NCBI RefSeq assembly: GCF_004364125.1
Contig: NZ_SNZV01000005.1
Coordinates: 310,001 to 374,000, forward strand
Source: Sphingobacterium paludis
Lineage (GTDB): Bacteria; Bacteroidota; Bacteroidia; Sphingobacteriales; Sphingobacteriaceae
Length of the DNA stretch: 64,000 nt
Reading direction: 5' to 3'
Part shown: positions 28,001 to 35,760 of the stretch, one piece after another
Position numbering within the stretch: position 1 is the stretch's first letter
Layout: each line of letters starts with the position of its first letter
The notes under the pieces: model-generated
Told to the model about the DNA's origin: nothing
Seen by the model: the letters and a program-made list of their open reading frames with translations, nothing else
Database searches by the model: none
Translations under genes and position numbers: made by a program

Positions 28001-28529
28001 CACCGATGACGACCGCGTCATGATCGGCAATCCGCATCCGGATTTTAGCGGTGGTTTAAACCTCAGCTTTGGCTATAAAGGTATCGATCTCGCCGTTACA
28101 GCGATTGGTTCTTTCGGGCATCAAATAGCCAAATCATATCGTTCCTTTGCGGATAGCCCCTTACAAAATTACACCACAGAAATATTTGGGCGCTGGCATG
28201 GCGAAGGCACCTCGAACAGATTGCCACGCCTAACGAGCGGTAGTCATACAAACAACCAATATATCTCGGATATCTACATCGAAAACGGAGATTTTGTGAA
28301 AATCCAAAACATCACCTTAGGCTACGACCTCAAACAGATTTGGAAAAACTCACCGTTCAGCCAGACACGCATCTATGCCACCGTGCAAAACCTATTTACC
28401 TTCACGAACTATAGCGGCATGGATCCCGAGATAGGCTATGGCTACGACCAGCCCTGGGTCAATGGTATCGATCTGGGCTTCTACCCACAACCGCGAACCG
28501 TAATGTTTGGATTGAACCTTAAATTTTAA
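25047..28529 (+). CDS. SusC/RagA-like TonB-dependent transducer with STN domain
   Basis: Outer-membrane glycan or peptide importer of about 1160 residues. The long N-terminal signal region contains MKLTILLTALSILKLSATGFA. An STN domain (about 50-110, VTIMQSIQKQSGMPFLL) follows, which interacts with FecR. Next come a carboxypeptidase-regulatory-like beta domain (about 135-215, TVSGTVTDERGVPIQGASV), the plug with DEVVVVGYGTQKKK and SSPLYVIDGIPGG, and a barrel ending in FGLNLKF. The STN domain together with the upstream FecR identifies it as a signalling receptor that controls its own operon through the sigma factor. ATG 25047 is the first in-frame ATG; a shorter start at the internal MKLTILL is possible. 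The stop overlaps the susD start by one base (TAATG). Confidence 0.95.
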   Translation: MIFIQQIDYAHKTARSKIKRWVIIMKLTILLTALSILKLSATGFAQQISIKATNTRLVTIMQSIQKQSGMPFLLNGRDIASTKLSADIKNASLEHALHLLFVDQPIAWDISDGTIILRRQTKRSVSSAAPSERQERTVSGTVTDERGVPIQGASVKLVGSTAGTSTDDQGNFQLAVPNTGGGILQVSYVGFLRAEVAIGEQQTVKITLKASLGDLDEVVVVGYGTQKKKLTTGASIQLKGEDLQKLSTPNILEAMQSQAPGVQITQSSGMPGESFKVTIRGLGTINNSSPLYVIDGIPGGDINTLNPSDIESIDVLKDAASAAIYGSRAANGVVLVTTKQGREGKLALHLDSYAGFQNVYKLPSLLTAKEYMAIQDERRFNEGAAPFDWAQLIPKQYEQIMDGSWNGTDWMKEIQNENALLHNTSINMMGGTEQSRFSMGYSITNREGILGVPVQPDFQRQTARLNSEHVLLKNDDFPVIKIGENLNYAYTKRSGIGIGNIYWNDIHNMLVGNPLLPIRNAQGGYYDLASKVADGWALDGATANPVADMHYRRGQNLSKNHALSINAYLEVQPIKDLIFRSSFGYRLTASSYRQYTPAFELSTTTVNAIDDISQNQGLGYKYLWENTLSYKLNPFKDHQLDLVAGQSIEKNGLGEDVGALTANSSFPGQWDKAWLGNGQGYDGFIPTVTGAHWPEFNIASYFGRLNYNIRETYLASFVLRADGSSNFARGHRWGYFPSASVGWVVSNEAFLREQSWLNFLKLRGSWGQNGNADISPFQYLATVAIDTKNGYYFGNSKSTLIRGAFPEVLPNPEVTWETSEQLNIGFDSRFVNNKLAVVFDWYKKSTINWLVQAPILAIYGTGAPFVNGGDIVNKGVELGINWNDTKGEFRYGIGINGAYNKNRVSRIANSEGIIHGNPDVLSQGTKEMYRAQVGYPIGYFYGFKTEGIFQTQEQIDAVRSSGRGVLPGAQPGDVFFVDTNGDGAITDDDRVMIGNPHPDFSGGLNLSFGYKGIDLAVTAIGSFGHQIAKSYRSFADSPLQNYTTEIFGRWHGEGTSNRLPRLTSGSHTNNQYISDIYIENGDFVKIQNITLGYDLKQIWKNSPFSQTRIYATVQNLFTFTNYSGMDPEIGYGYDQPWVNGIDLGFYPQPRTVMFGLNLKF

Positions 28530-30229
28530 TGAAAGACATGAAAAAGACCATACTTATAGTCCTCGCCGCAAGCACCATGCTATCCTGCGAGAAGTTTTTA
28601 GATACAGAAAGTTACGATAAAAAGAATACGGGAAATTTCCCGGCTACCGTTGCGGATGCAAACAGTATGCTAACGGGCATATATTCGAGTCTCAATGCCG
28701 CTATTTCGAACGTGCAGCATTCGCATTTCTATATGGCTGAGCTGGCGTCTGACGATCGTTTTGGAGGTGGCGGTGAGAATGACCGCGATATGCAAGGCCT
28801 CGATCACATCATGAATACGCAGCCCGACCGCTTTCTAACATTTTGGACGGCACGCTATCAAGGTATATTCCGAGCCAACACGGCGCTGGAAACGCTTGAT
28901 CAGGTAAGTGGATGGACGGGCGACGCTCAAAAGAATCAGGTCATGGGTGAGGTGTATTTCCTCCGGGCGTTGTATTATTTCGAGTTATCCCAATTGTTTG
29001 GCGAAGTGCCGCTGGTCAGCAGTACCGCGGTTTCCAATATCCCCAAGGCGCCTGCTGAGGAAACCTACGCGCGTATTGCCGAAGACCTTCAGCAAGCCAT
29101 TAGCCTTATGCCTAGCAGCCCATATACAAGCGTAGCTTCGGGACATGCTACCAAATGGGCTGCCCAGGCACTGCTGGCCCGCGTGTTCCTGTTCTACACC
29201 GGGTATTATGGTAAAACGGAACTGCCCCTCGCCTCCGGTGGCAGCGTCAGTAAGGCTGAAGTCATCCAAGCGTTAGCGGATTGTATAGGTAACAGTGGTC
29301 ATGACCTTGTTGCCGACTTCCGAAACTTATGGCCCTATGCAAATGAGTTTACAAAAAAAGATTATGCTTATGCCAGAGATAACAACCTAAGCTACGCCGG
29401 CGATGGCAATAAAGAAACCGTATTCGCCGTCAAGTTTGGTACGTTAGTGGACTGGGGCGATCAGTATATGTTGGGCTATTCCAACCAGCTAAACCTACAT
29501 TTCAGTCTTCGTTCAAACAACGGACAAGATGGAACGTTCCCTTTCGGACAAGGTTGGGGCGCTGGCCCTGTAAATAGCAGCCTTTGGAACGAGTGGCGAC
29601 AAGCAGAACCTAGCGACATTCGCCGCGGCGGCTCCATTATCAATGTGGCTACGGATCTTGACAATTATATTTTTGGAGCCGACAATCAGATGGAGGAAAC
29701 AGGGTTCTGGCAGAAGAAGTATATCGCTGTTACGGCCTACGACAACGGCAGGCTTATCCCCTCTTACGCTATCCTGGCCGATGCTGCTCCTGCTGAATAC
29801 CAGCTCGCCCACACACAAGATTTAGTCCTTATTCGCTTTGCCGATGTGCTATTGATGCATGCCGAACTTTCGGAAACGAACACCAACTTGAACAGGGTGC
29901 GCGCGCGGGTCAATCTTGCTCCTGTCGGCTACTCTATAGCCGCGCTAAAGCGGGAACGCCGTTGGGAGCTTGCCTTTGAAGGCCTGCGCTACTTTGATTT
30001 GATGCGCTGGAAAGAAGTTGCGGCTGCGCTGGCCCGGCAAGAGGGCGTTGCGATTCGCAATAAAGGTATTGATACGCAAATGCGAGCATTTGGCGGCGGC
30101 TATAGCGCACGTATAGAGGCTACGGGTGGTTTTTGGCCAATCCCTACTTCCCAAATTGCACTGTCGGATGGCGTACTCACACAAAACAAAGGTTGGGGGG
30201 AGTCTACGCACGAGTTTCCAGGTTGGTAA
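28529..30229 (+). CDS. SusD/RagB-like surface lipoprotein
   Basis: 566 residues forming the lid of the SusC transporter. Signal sequence with lipobox MLSCEKF and Cys20. SusD hallmarks: an N-terminal YFLRALYYFELSQLFGEVPL segment (TPR helices), a loop-rich insertion, and C-terminal RRWELAFEGLRYFDLMRWK, which is diagnostic of the family. Its ATG overlaps the susC stop codon, so the two are translationally coupled. The substrate cannot be read from sequence and no degradative enzyme is encoded in this locus. Confidence 0.95.
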   Translation: MKDMKKTILIVLAASTMLSCEKFLDTESYDKKNTGNFPATVADANSMLTGIYSSLNAAISNVQHSHFYMAELASDDRFGGGGENDRDMQGLDHIMNTQPDRFLTFWTARYQGIFRANTALETLDQVSGWTGDAQKNQVMGEVYFLRALYYFELSQLFGEVPLVSSTAVSNIPKAPAEETYARIAEDLQQAISLMPSSPYTSVASGHATKWAAQALLARVFLFYTGYYGKTELPLASGGSVSKAEVIQALADCIGNSGHDLVADFRNLWPYANEFTKKDYAYARDNNLSYAGDGNKETVFAVKFGTLVDWGDQYMLGYSNQLNLHFSLRSNNGQDGTFPFGQGWGAGPVNSSLWNEWRQAEPSDIRRGGSIINVATDLDNYIFGADNQMEETGFWQKKYIAVTAYDNGRLIPSYAILADAAPAEYQLAHTQDLVLIRFADVLLMHAELSETNTNLNRVRARVNLAPVGYSIAALKRERRWELAFEGLRYFDLMRWKEVAAALARQEGVAIRNKGIDTQMRAFGGGYSARIEATGGFWPIPTSQIALSDGVLTQNKGWGESTHEFPGW

Positions 30230-30249
30230 TTATATTAAACATACATATT

Positions 30250-31080
30250 ATGAAACATTTTTTGTTTGCACTGTGCAGTCTTTACGCACTCCTGCTATTG
30301 GGTTGTGAGGCTATAGAAGACCGAATGGAGCTAGGCACCGCAATCACCGCGGATCAACTCCAGCTTACGGCAACACCGTTAGTCGTCGGCGGGAAGAAAA
30401 GTAATAAAGTTATACTCGACAACAAAAGCCCGGTGCTATCTTCTTGGGATTACGGCATCGGCTTGACACAACGAAAAACCGATACGGTGCTTCTGGTCTC
30501 TACCGGTGAGAACGAAATCATTTTCACGGGTTTAAATCCAGATGGGAGTAAAATTACCAAGACCCTGCAGGTAACCGTTGACGAGCTTACCTACCCTGTA
30601 CCGCTGGAATGGGGGCTGTTGACCAACGGATCCGAGAAAAACTGGGTATGGGATGAGACGAAACCTGCCGTATGGGGAAATGGAGGCTACATGGGGAATA
30701 GCGCGCCTGCGTGGTGGGCATTGAAAGTGGCCGAAATTGATGGCCAAGCGCCCGGAGAAGGCGCTGGCGCGAAAATGGTCTTCGGGCTACGCGGCGCGAC
30801 GCTTACCAAGCTTAAATCTACCGGACAGACAGAAGTCGGATCGTTCTCTTTCGATATGACGAAGAAAGTGACGCTGGATGATGGCACCGTTTGGGCTAAA
30901 GGAAAATTAACAACCAAAGGAGTGACGGTGTTATGCGGTAAATCCCCCAATGAAGGGAATGCCCCGGTATACGAGTATGATATCCTGCTGATAAACGATA
31001 CAGAGATGATACTCGCTTACGCTGAACCGGGGGCCGCTGCTTGGGGCACCGCTTGGTTTTGGGTGTTTCGGGCAGAGTAA
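30250..31080 (+). CDS. Surface lipoprotein of the FecR/SusCD locus
   Basis: 276 residues from ATG 30250; the open frame extends upstream but only this start gives a clean signal peptide (MKHFLFALCSLYALLLLGC, Cys19 lipidated). An N-terminal Ig-like half (20-120) is followed by a Trp/Gly-rich half beginning NWVWDETKPAVWGNGGYMG that reads like a beta-sandwich or lipocalin-like fold. I do not recognise a named family. Its position after susD, where SusE/SusF-like binding lipoproteins sit, suggests a substrate-binding role. It is 20 bp after susD and is followed by a hairpin. Confidence 0.8.
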   Translation: MKHFLFALCSLYALLLLGCEAIEDRMELGTAITADQLQLTATPLVVGGKKSNKVILDNKSPVLSSWDYGIGLTQRKTDTVLLVSTGENEIIFTGLNPDGSKITKTLQVTVDELTYPVPLEWGLLTNGSEKNWVWDETKPAVWGNGGYMGNSAPAWWALKVAEIDGQAPGEGAGAKMVFGLRGATLTKLKSTGQTEVGSFSFDMTKKVTLDDGTVWAKGKLTTKGVTVLCGKSPNEGNAPVYEYDILLINDTEMILAYAEPGAAAWGTAWFWVFRAE

Positions 31081-31101
31081 AGCAGGTTCAACAAATTTCG
31101 C

Positions 31102-31131
31102 AAAGCGCCCGGCCAACCAGCCAGGCGCTTT
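31102..31131 (+). terminator. Hairpin between the lipoprotein and the ECF sigma gene
   Basis: AAAGCGCCCGGC pairs with GCCAGGCGCTTT (one mismatch), loop CAACCA. The tract after it is short in T, so it may terminate incompletely. It separates the sigma gene from the susCD operon. Confidence 0.55.
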
Positions 31132-31266
31132 CCGTGTATCTGCTGGGCAAGGTGCGACCGATAAAACGAGGAAACGAACCAAATAAATCATAAAAATCAC
31201 TTTCAATTGTATATGATTTAAGGTAAGTTTGTATATAACCGAAAATGGAATAAACCTACCAGCACT

Positions 31267-31848
31267 ATGGATAAGTTTGATAAACAGATTGCTGATCTGC
31301 AACAGGGAAAGGAAACGGCGTTATGTTTCTTTATGGATCAGTACGCTACTGCACTACAGTTCTTTGCATTCAAATTTATCCGAGATAAAGAGGCTAGTTC
31401 GGAGATTGTATCAGACGCTTTTGTGAAGCTCTGGGAGCGTCGCAGCACCTTCGAATCGACAGCTAATTTGAAATCTTTTTTATACTTAGTAACGCGAAAC
31501 ACCTGTCTAGATCATCTCAAACAAAGCAGAAATAAATATGCACATGATGAAACTTTTCTACAGGAGTTGGTATGTGGCGATGCCGACATCCTTCAAAAAA
31601 TCATTTACACAGAGCTTGTAGCCCTTGTGGTGCAGGAGGTAAAGCGATTGCCCAAACAACAGGCGCAAGTGTTTCAACTATCGGTCATGGAAGGCCGCGA
31701 TACCGCAGAGATTTGCGAAGAATTACACACGACCGCCAACGCGGTATATTTCGCACGCTCCAAAGCGGTTGCTGCATTAAAAAAAGCGTTCGAAAAGAGA
31801 AACCTATCACCGCATTATCTAACTGCATTGCTTTTTATCGAATTTTAA
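31267..31848 (+). CDS. ECF RNA polymerase sigma factor
   Basis: A 193-residue sigma-70 family factor of the Bacteroidota FecI-like group. Region 2 includes FIRDKEASSEIVSDAFVKLW and LKSFLYLVTRNTCLDHL (about 36-82). Region 4 includes VKRLPKQQAQVFQLSVMEGRDTAEI split around residue 135, followed by the recognition helix ANAVYFARSKAVAALKKAF. It should direct transcription of the susC operon on release by FecR. It has its own upstream region with TAAGTTTG at 31224-31231, a possible -7 box, though no -33 element sits at the usual distance. It lies after the operon it would control. Confidence 0.93.
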   Translation: MDKFDKQIADLQQGKETALCFFMDQYATALQFFAFKFIRDKEASSEIVSDAFVKLWERRSTFESTANLKSFLYLVTRNTCLDHLKQSRNKYAHDETFLQELVCGDADILQKIIYTELVALVVQEVKRLPKQQAQVFQLSVMEGRDTAEICEELHTTANAVYFARSKAVAALKKAFEKRNLSPHYLTALLFIEF

Positions 31849-32117
31849 TTCGAAAAGCGAACGGCTCGCATCTTTAGCAGTCCGATCTTCCTGTCGCTTT
31901 CATGAAAGTCAGATTGTTTAGTAGCTCATCAATTCTCCAAGCTACGATCAAATACGCAGCACATTATGTTGATCTCATCGATACATATCCTCCTTTATGC
32001 ATGGTACGCCATCGGGTAAAGTAATCAAAATACCATCGTTTTCGTTTCAAGACGTACATCAAGTAAAAGGGGGGATTAGCTTAGATCATATCCGCTACGC
32101 CTGACATGATCTTGCTG

Positions 32118-34331
32118 CTAAGCCACAATTTCTTTTGGAAAGCGAAGGACAAATGTACTTCCAGATCCCAGTTTACTTTCCACTGTTATCTCAGCACCAT
32201 GCCTAATCATGATTTTACGGACGGTAGCCAAACCTACGCCCGTTCCTTCAAACTCGCTTACATCGCCTACCCGGCTAAACAGATCGAAAATCGTGTCTCG
32301 CTGTTGCTCGCTGATCCCCACCCCATTATCCGTGATTCGGTAAACAGTCTCTTGCCCTGTCGAATCGCCTTCAATGACAACCGTGGGCACCTGTTGTTTA
32401 TGCGAATATTTAACTGCATTTTCGATCACATTCAAAAACACCTGAAAAAGTAGTATTGGATCGCCTTCCAGTTCCGGCGTACTCAATACCTGCAAGTTGA
32501 GGTTGTCGTTGATTTTCCCCATCAGCAAGTGGTCTTTTATTTCGGCGATCAATAAAGACATGTCGACCCGCTGTTTGTTGACAAACTTTTGTCCTACTTT
32601 GGAATATTCGAGCACGGTTTGGACCATTTGATTAAGTCGCACCGCACTCAAGCGAATCTTTTCCGCCATGTCGAAGACCATCGGTTCCGTGGACTTCCGC
32701 TGTATAAGTTCGGCATAGGCCCGAATTGCCGTCAACGGCGTTTTTAAATCATGAGAAACGGTGTAGGTAAACGAATCCAATTCCGCATACGCATCGCGCA
32801 GCTTATCATTTAATAGTCGTAGTTCCTCAATCTTACGGCCGATGGCAAAATTAAGCTCATCCCTAATCTTCACAAAGACCTCAATTTCCACGTCGGTCCA
32901 ATCTTCTGCCTGTCCGCTACACTCCTGCACCCATTGATCGAAAGAGTTTCGTGGCGAAATAAAGGGCTGTCCATCTTCATCGATGGAGACCAATTTATTA
33001 GGATCTCCGGCCCACTTAACTGTCGATGCCTGCTCCGGCCTAAATAAGATAAGGCAATCTTTAATGCCATGGGTCAACCGGCAGGAAAGCACGCCCGCAA
33101 AGCGCTCGCTATTTAGCTCCGTGTTGGTAAAATCATCCATCGATTTGTTGCTCCGTATGTAGCTATGGTCATCTACCACCGCAAATTGATTGGCAATTTG
33201 CTCAATCTGGTCAGCAGCCGGCACGTCACCCACACTGTAAATAGCCCCTTCAAAAAAGAGTACAAAGCCTGATGCGCGAAAGCCCTGCAGAATTTTTTGT
33301 CCACAATCATCTACCAGTGCCGGAATTCGGTCGTTATGTTGCAAGCTGCGCGTAACCTCCATAATGATACCCTGCAACTTTATCCGTTCCTTTTGTATCG
33401 CTTCCTGATCGCGCATCCCCACACAGGAACTCAACACCTGCCCGATCAACTTCGCCGTCTCCCGCTGCCGGTAATTGATGAACCGCGGCGAATAGTTATG
33501 ACAGGCAATTAACCCCCAGAGCAATCCATCTACCACAATCGAAACACTGAAGCTGGAGGCTACCTGCATGTTCTTGAGGTAGCGTATATGCATGGGTGAT
33601 ACCGCACGGAGCGAACTATGGGTGAGGTCGAGCGGTCGCTCGGTGTTGGACAGCAGCTGTGCAGGCGCAGTGCTCACGTCAGCAATCAAACGCACCAGAT
33701 TTACTTTATACAGTTCCCGTGCTTGCGCAGGTATATCTGAAGCTGGATAGTGAAGCCCTAGCCACGATTCCAGCTCCATGGCGTAATCTTCCGCAACCAC
33801 TTCACCATGTCCATCCCGATGAAATTTATAGATCATCACGCGATCATAACCAATTACCTTTCTAATCTGTACCACCGTGTTGCCCAGTATCGTGTCCAAG
33901 TCACGGTCGGCAAGCATTTGCGATAAACTGGCGCCCACCAAATTTTGAGGATCTTCAAATAGATTAGAATCCTCCGGCTCGATATCCAAGATAAAGAGCG
34001 ATTCGCTTGGCGTGATAATTAAATTATAAGCCGTGTTATTGATGCGTATTGGATACGGATTTACGGGCTTGACGATGTCATCTTGTGTAGCAAGATCAAT
34101 CAAATCAAGCACGAAATTACTGTCCTCCTTCTTTCCAAAGAATGCGCTTAGCTGGCATACCGTATTTCCTAAAATGTCTTGCGCGGCGATTCCAGAAGCC
34201 GCACTTAAATTTTCACTCATGTACTGAACCACCCCCGCTTTATCGATAGCGATCAACATACCATGGGTTTGTACACCGCCCGGAATGTGGATAGGCTCTT
34301 TGCTGCACCAGTCTTGAGGATTAATTTCCAT
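32118..34331 (-). CDS. Bacteriophytochrome histidine kinase
   Basis: A 737-residue red/far-red photoreceptor kinase. PAS domain with the biliverdin-attachment Cys9 in WCSKEPIHIPGGVQTHG. GAF domain with YDRVMIYKFHRDGHGEVVAE and the PASDIP motif (about 150-300), and the chromophore-contacting His in SPMHIRYLKNM. PHY domain (about 320-500), then HisKA with YTVSHDLKTPLTAIRAYAEL and HATPase with FLNVIENAVKYSHK and GTGVGLATVRKIM. All features for a covalently bound bilin are present. No heme oxygenase and no response regulator are adjacent, so chromophore supply and output lie elsewhere. Monocistronic. Confidence 0.95.
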   Translation of the reverse strand: MEINPQDWCSKEPIHIPGGVQTHGMLIAIDKAGVVQYMSENLSAASGIAAQDILGNTVCQLSAFFGKKEDSNFVLDLIDLATQDDIVKPVNPYPIRINNTAYNLIITPSESLFILDIEPEDSNLFEDPQNLVGASLSQMLADRDLDTILGNTVVQIRKVIGYDRVMIYKFHRDGHGEVVAEDYAMELESWLGLHYPASDIPAQARELYKVNLVRLIADVSTAPAQLLSNTERPLDLTHSSLRAVSPMHIRYLKNMQVASSFSVSIVVDGLLWGLIACHNYSPRFINYRQRETAKLIGQVLSSCVGMRDQEAIQKERIKLQGIIMEVTRSLQHNDRIPALVDDCGQKILQGFRASGFVLFFEGAIYSVGDVPAADQIEQIANQFAVVDDHSYIRSNKSMDDFTNTELNSERFAGVLSCRLTHGIKDCLILFRPEQASTVKWAGDPNKLVSIDEDGQPFISPRNSFDQWVQECSGQAEDWTDVEIEVFVKIRDELNFAIGRKIEELRLLNDKLRDAYAELDSFTYTVSHDLKTPLTAIRAYAELIQRKSTEPMVFDMAEKIRLSAVRLNQMVQTVLEYSKVGQKFVNKQRVDMSLLIAEIKDHLLMGKINDNLNLQVLSTPELEGDPILLFQVFLNVIENAVKYSHKQQVPTVVIEGDSTGQETVYRITDNGVGISEQQRDTIFDLFSRVGDVSEFEGTGVGLATVRKIMIRHGAEITVESKLGSGSTFVLRFPKEIVA

Positions 34332-34622
34332 TTTCTAAATTATTTTGTTAAAGTATCTTCCTAAAACCCGGCTAAATTGCTTTCACAGCCGCCCCGCGAA
34401 ACGACAGGACACGGGGATTCTCGTTTCCAAACTACACTATTTTTCCAATGGGCTGGACGATCCAAAAAGATAACTCCGTATAAAGCTAAGTATAATTTTT
34501 GAAATACATATAAACGCGGCGCGTCCGTTATTATCCGATGTTTATTTGCGAAAGCTACGCAATACTCGTCTTAGGCAACGGCACCTTACGGTACGACTGG
34601 AAACGCTATCGAAAAGGTTGAT

Positions 34623-35051
34623 TTACAAGGCACAAATATGCTTGTATCGCCCTACTTTCAGGCTGTCCGGCATGATGCCGTAACACACCGAAGTAACCAC
34701 CCCCCATAGTATTGCTTCCAATTCATCTTCCAGAGACAGACGTTCTTTATCATCTATCAATTCCCAGCCACCCGCGCCTTTTTGCAAATACCGACAGAAC
34801 AGCTCACCGTGTATCGCGGCGATCACGACTGCACCAGCCGTAGCATGCAGCGAACGGTCAACAATCAGCACTGCATTTCTCGGAATATGAAAACCCAGCA
34901 TCGCATCGCTGTCCATTTTAAAGTAAAACGTGCAATGCGGATCAGCCACCAACAAATCGTTAATGTCCAATCGCGCCTCCAAGTAATCGTCTGCCGGCGA
35001 TTTAAAACCCGATATGATTTGCTGCGGAATATGTTTCGACCTTCTCATCAC
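34623..35051 (-). CDS. UmuD-like protein lacking the Ser/Lys protease dyad
   Basis: 142 residues that align without gaps to the C-terminal domain of E. coli UmuD: SGFKSPADDYLEARLDIN matches CGFPSPAADY-E-R-DLN, and VLIVDRSL, VVIAAIHGEL match LLIVD and IVIAAVDGEF. The protease nucleophile Ser60 (GDSM) is Ala50 (SDAM) and Lys97 (TVKKL) is Arg87 (FCRYL), both read directly from the codons, so self-cleavage by the normal dyad is impossible. Only 14 residues precede the position equivalent to the cleavage site, against 24 in UmuD. It may act as a ready-made UmuD'-like subunit for the separated umuC. Two ATGs in tandem start the frame. Confidence 0.85.
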   Translation of the reverse strand: MMRRSKHIPQQIISGFKSPADDYLEARLDINDLLVADPHCTFYFKMDSDAMLGFHIPRNAVLIVDRSLHATAGAVVIAAIHGELFCRYLQKGAGGWELIDDKERLSLEDELEAILWGVVTSVCYGIMPDSLKVGRYKHICAL

Positions 35052-35055
35052 GACA

Positions 35056-35080
35056 CAAAACTATACTAATATTTTTAGTA
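35056..35080 (-). promoter_or_regulatory. umuD-like promoter with the same palindrome as umuC
   Basis: TACTAA (35064-35069), five bases, TTAGTA (35075-35080). On the minus strand TAGTTTTG (35063-35056), a TAnnTTTG -7 box, abuts the palindrome exactly as at umuC (8151-8175). The box is so near the ATG (35051) that the transcript would be nearly leaderless, or translation starts slightly downstream. Confidence 0.65.
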
Positions 35081-35091
35081 AAAAAATAAGG

Positions 35092-35298
35092 ATGACAAAT
35101 CAGGTATTTATCCAATTGGCAAATAAACATGTGGACAGCTGCGATTACCAAATCCGGGAATACGACAGCAAAACGACCATATGTTGCTATGCGAATAACC
35201 CCGAATCAACTGTTGCCGAAATTTGCAGCAATACGATCGAATCACGGGAGCTGCCGGGATCGATGTGCCGCACGCCGCTCAAGCGTATCAGCGGATAG
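35092..35298 (+). CDS. Hypothetical 68-aa protein, divergent from the UmuD-like gene
   Basis: ATG 35092, with AAGGA overlapping the start. It encodes 68 residues starting MTNQVFIQLANKHVD, with a Cys-rich middle (TTICCYANN). No known family. It lies 12 bp from the TACTAA palindrome and is transcribed away from the UmuD-like gene, so it may share its control. It could be a chance frame. Confidence 0.4.
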   Translation: MTNQVFIQLANKHVDSCDYQIREYDSKTTICCYANNPESTVAEICSNTIESRELPGSMCRTPLKRISG

Positions 35299-35584
35299 GA
35301 AAAAGCAGCCTTTGGCATCTTGTACTGCATAGAAATCACATGTGTACTAAATTTAGAAATATTGACACAACATTTCGACAGTCTACTTGAATTATATATA
35401 TTTTCTAAAACAGCATAAATAGTTAATTCCATTATACGTATCGGAATTTTTGTAGATTATCTACTACAAACATTATTTTTCATAGGAATTAATACGATTT
35501 AATACACATCGGTACAATTTTTAACAGAGTGCTATCAAACAATTACCACACTAAATTAAAAACAGCAATTAGAAAATTTAATCT

Positions 35585-35758
35585 ATGAAAAAGCACACGA
35601 AATTAATTTACATTTCTCCAACCATTGAAATAATCCCGATATCGTTAGAAAGTTCGTTTGCCGCGGGATCTGCGCAAGTTCGTCCGGTAAACGCAAACCA
35701 ACAAGCGACTGATGAGTGGGATGTCGATCCTGATGTTGAACGAACTTATACTTGGTAG
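35585..35758 (+). CDS. 57-aa peptide of a fimbrillin locus
   Basis: 57 residues: MKKHTKLIYISPTIEIIPIS, a middle segment with FAAGSAQVRPVN, and an acidic end EWDVDPDVERTYTW. Short peptides with the pattern SP-x-IE-x-I...FAAGSA-x3-P...EW-x4-D...W are ones I recall directly before fimbrillin-like genes in Sphingobacteriaceae and Flavobacteriia. It is immediately followed by such a gene, with two bases between stop and ATG, so they are cotranscribed and probably coupled. Function unknown. Confidence 0.7.
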   Translation: MKKHTKLIYISPTIEIIPISLESSFAAGSAQVRPVNANQQATDEWDVDPDVERTYTW

Positions 35759-35760
35759 AT

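Noticed and set aside
31201..31231. Full -33/-7 promoter for the ECF sigma gene
   Set aside because: TAAGTTTG fits the -7 box but the nearest TTG is only 14 bp away, so I do not call a complete promoter.
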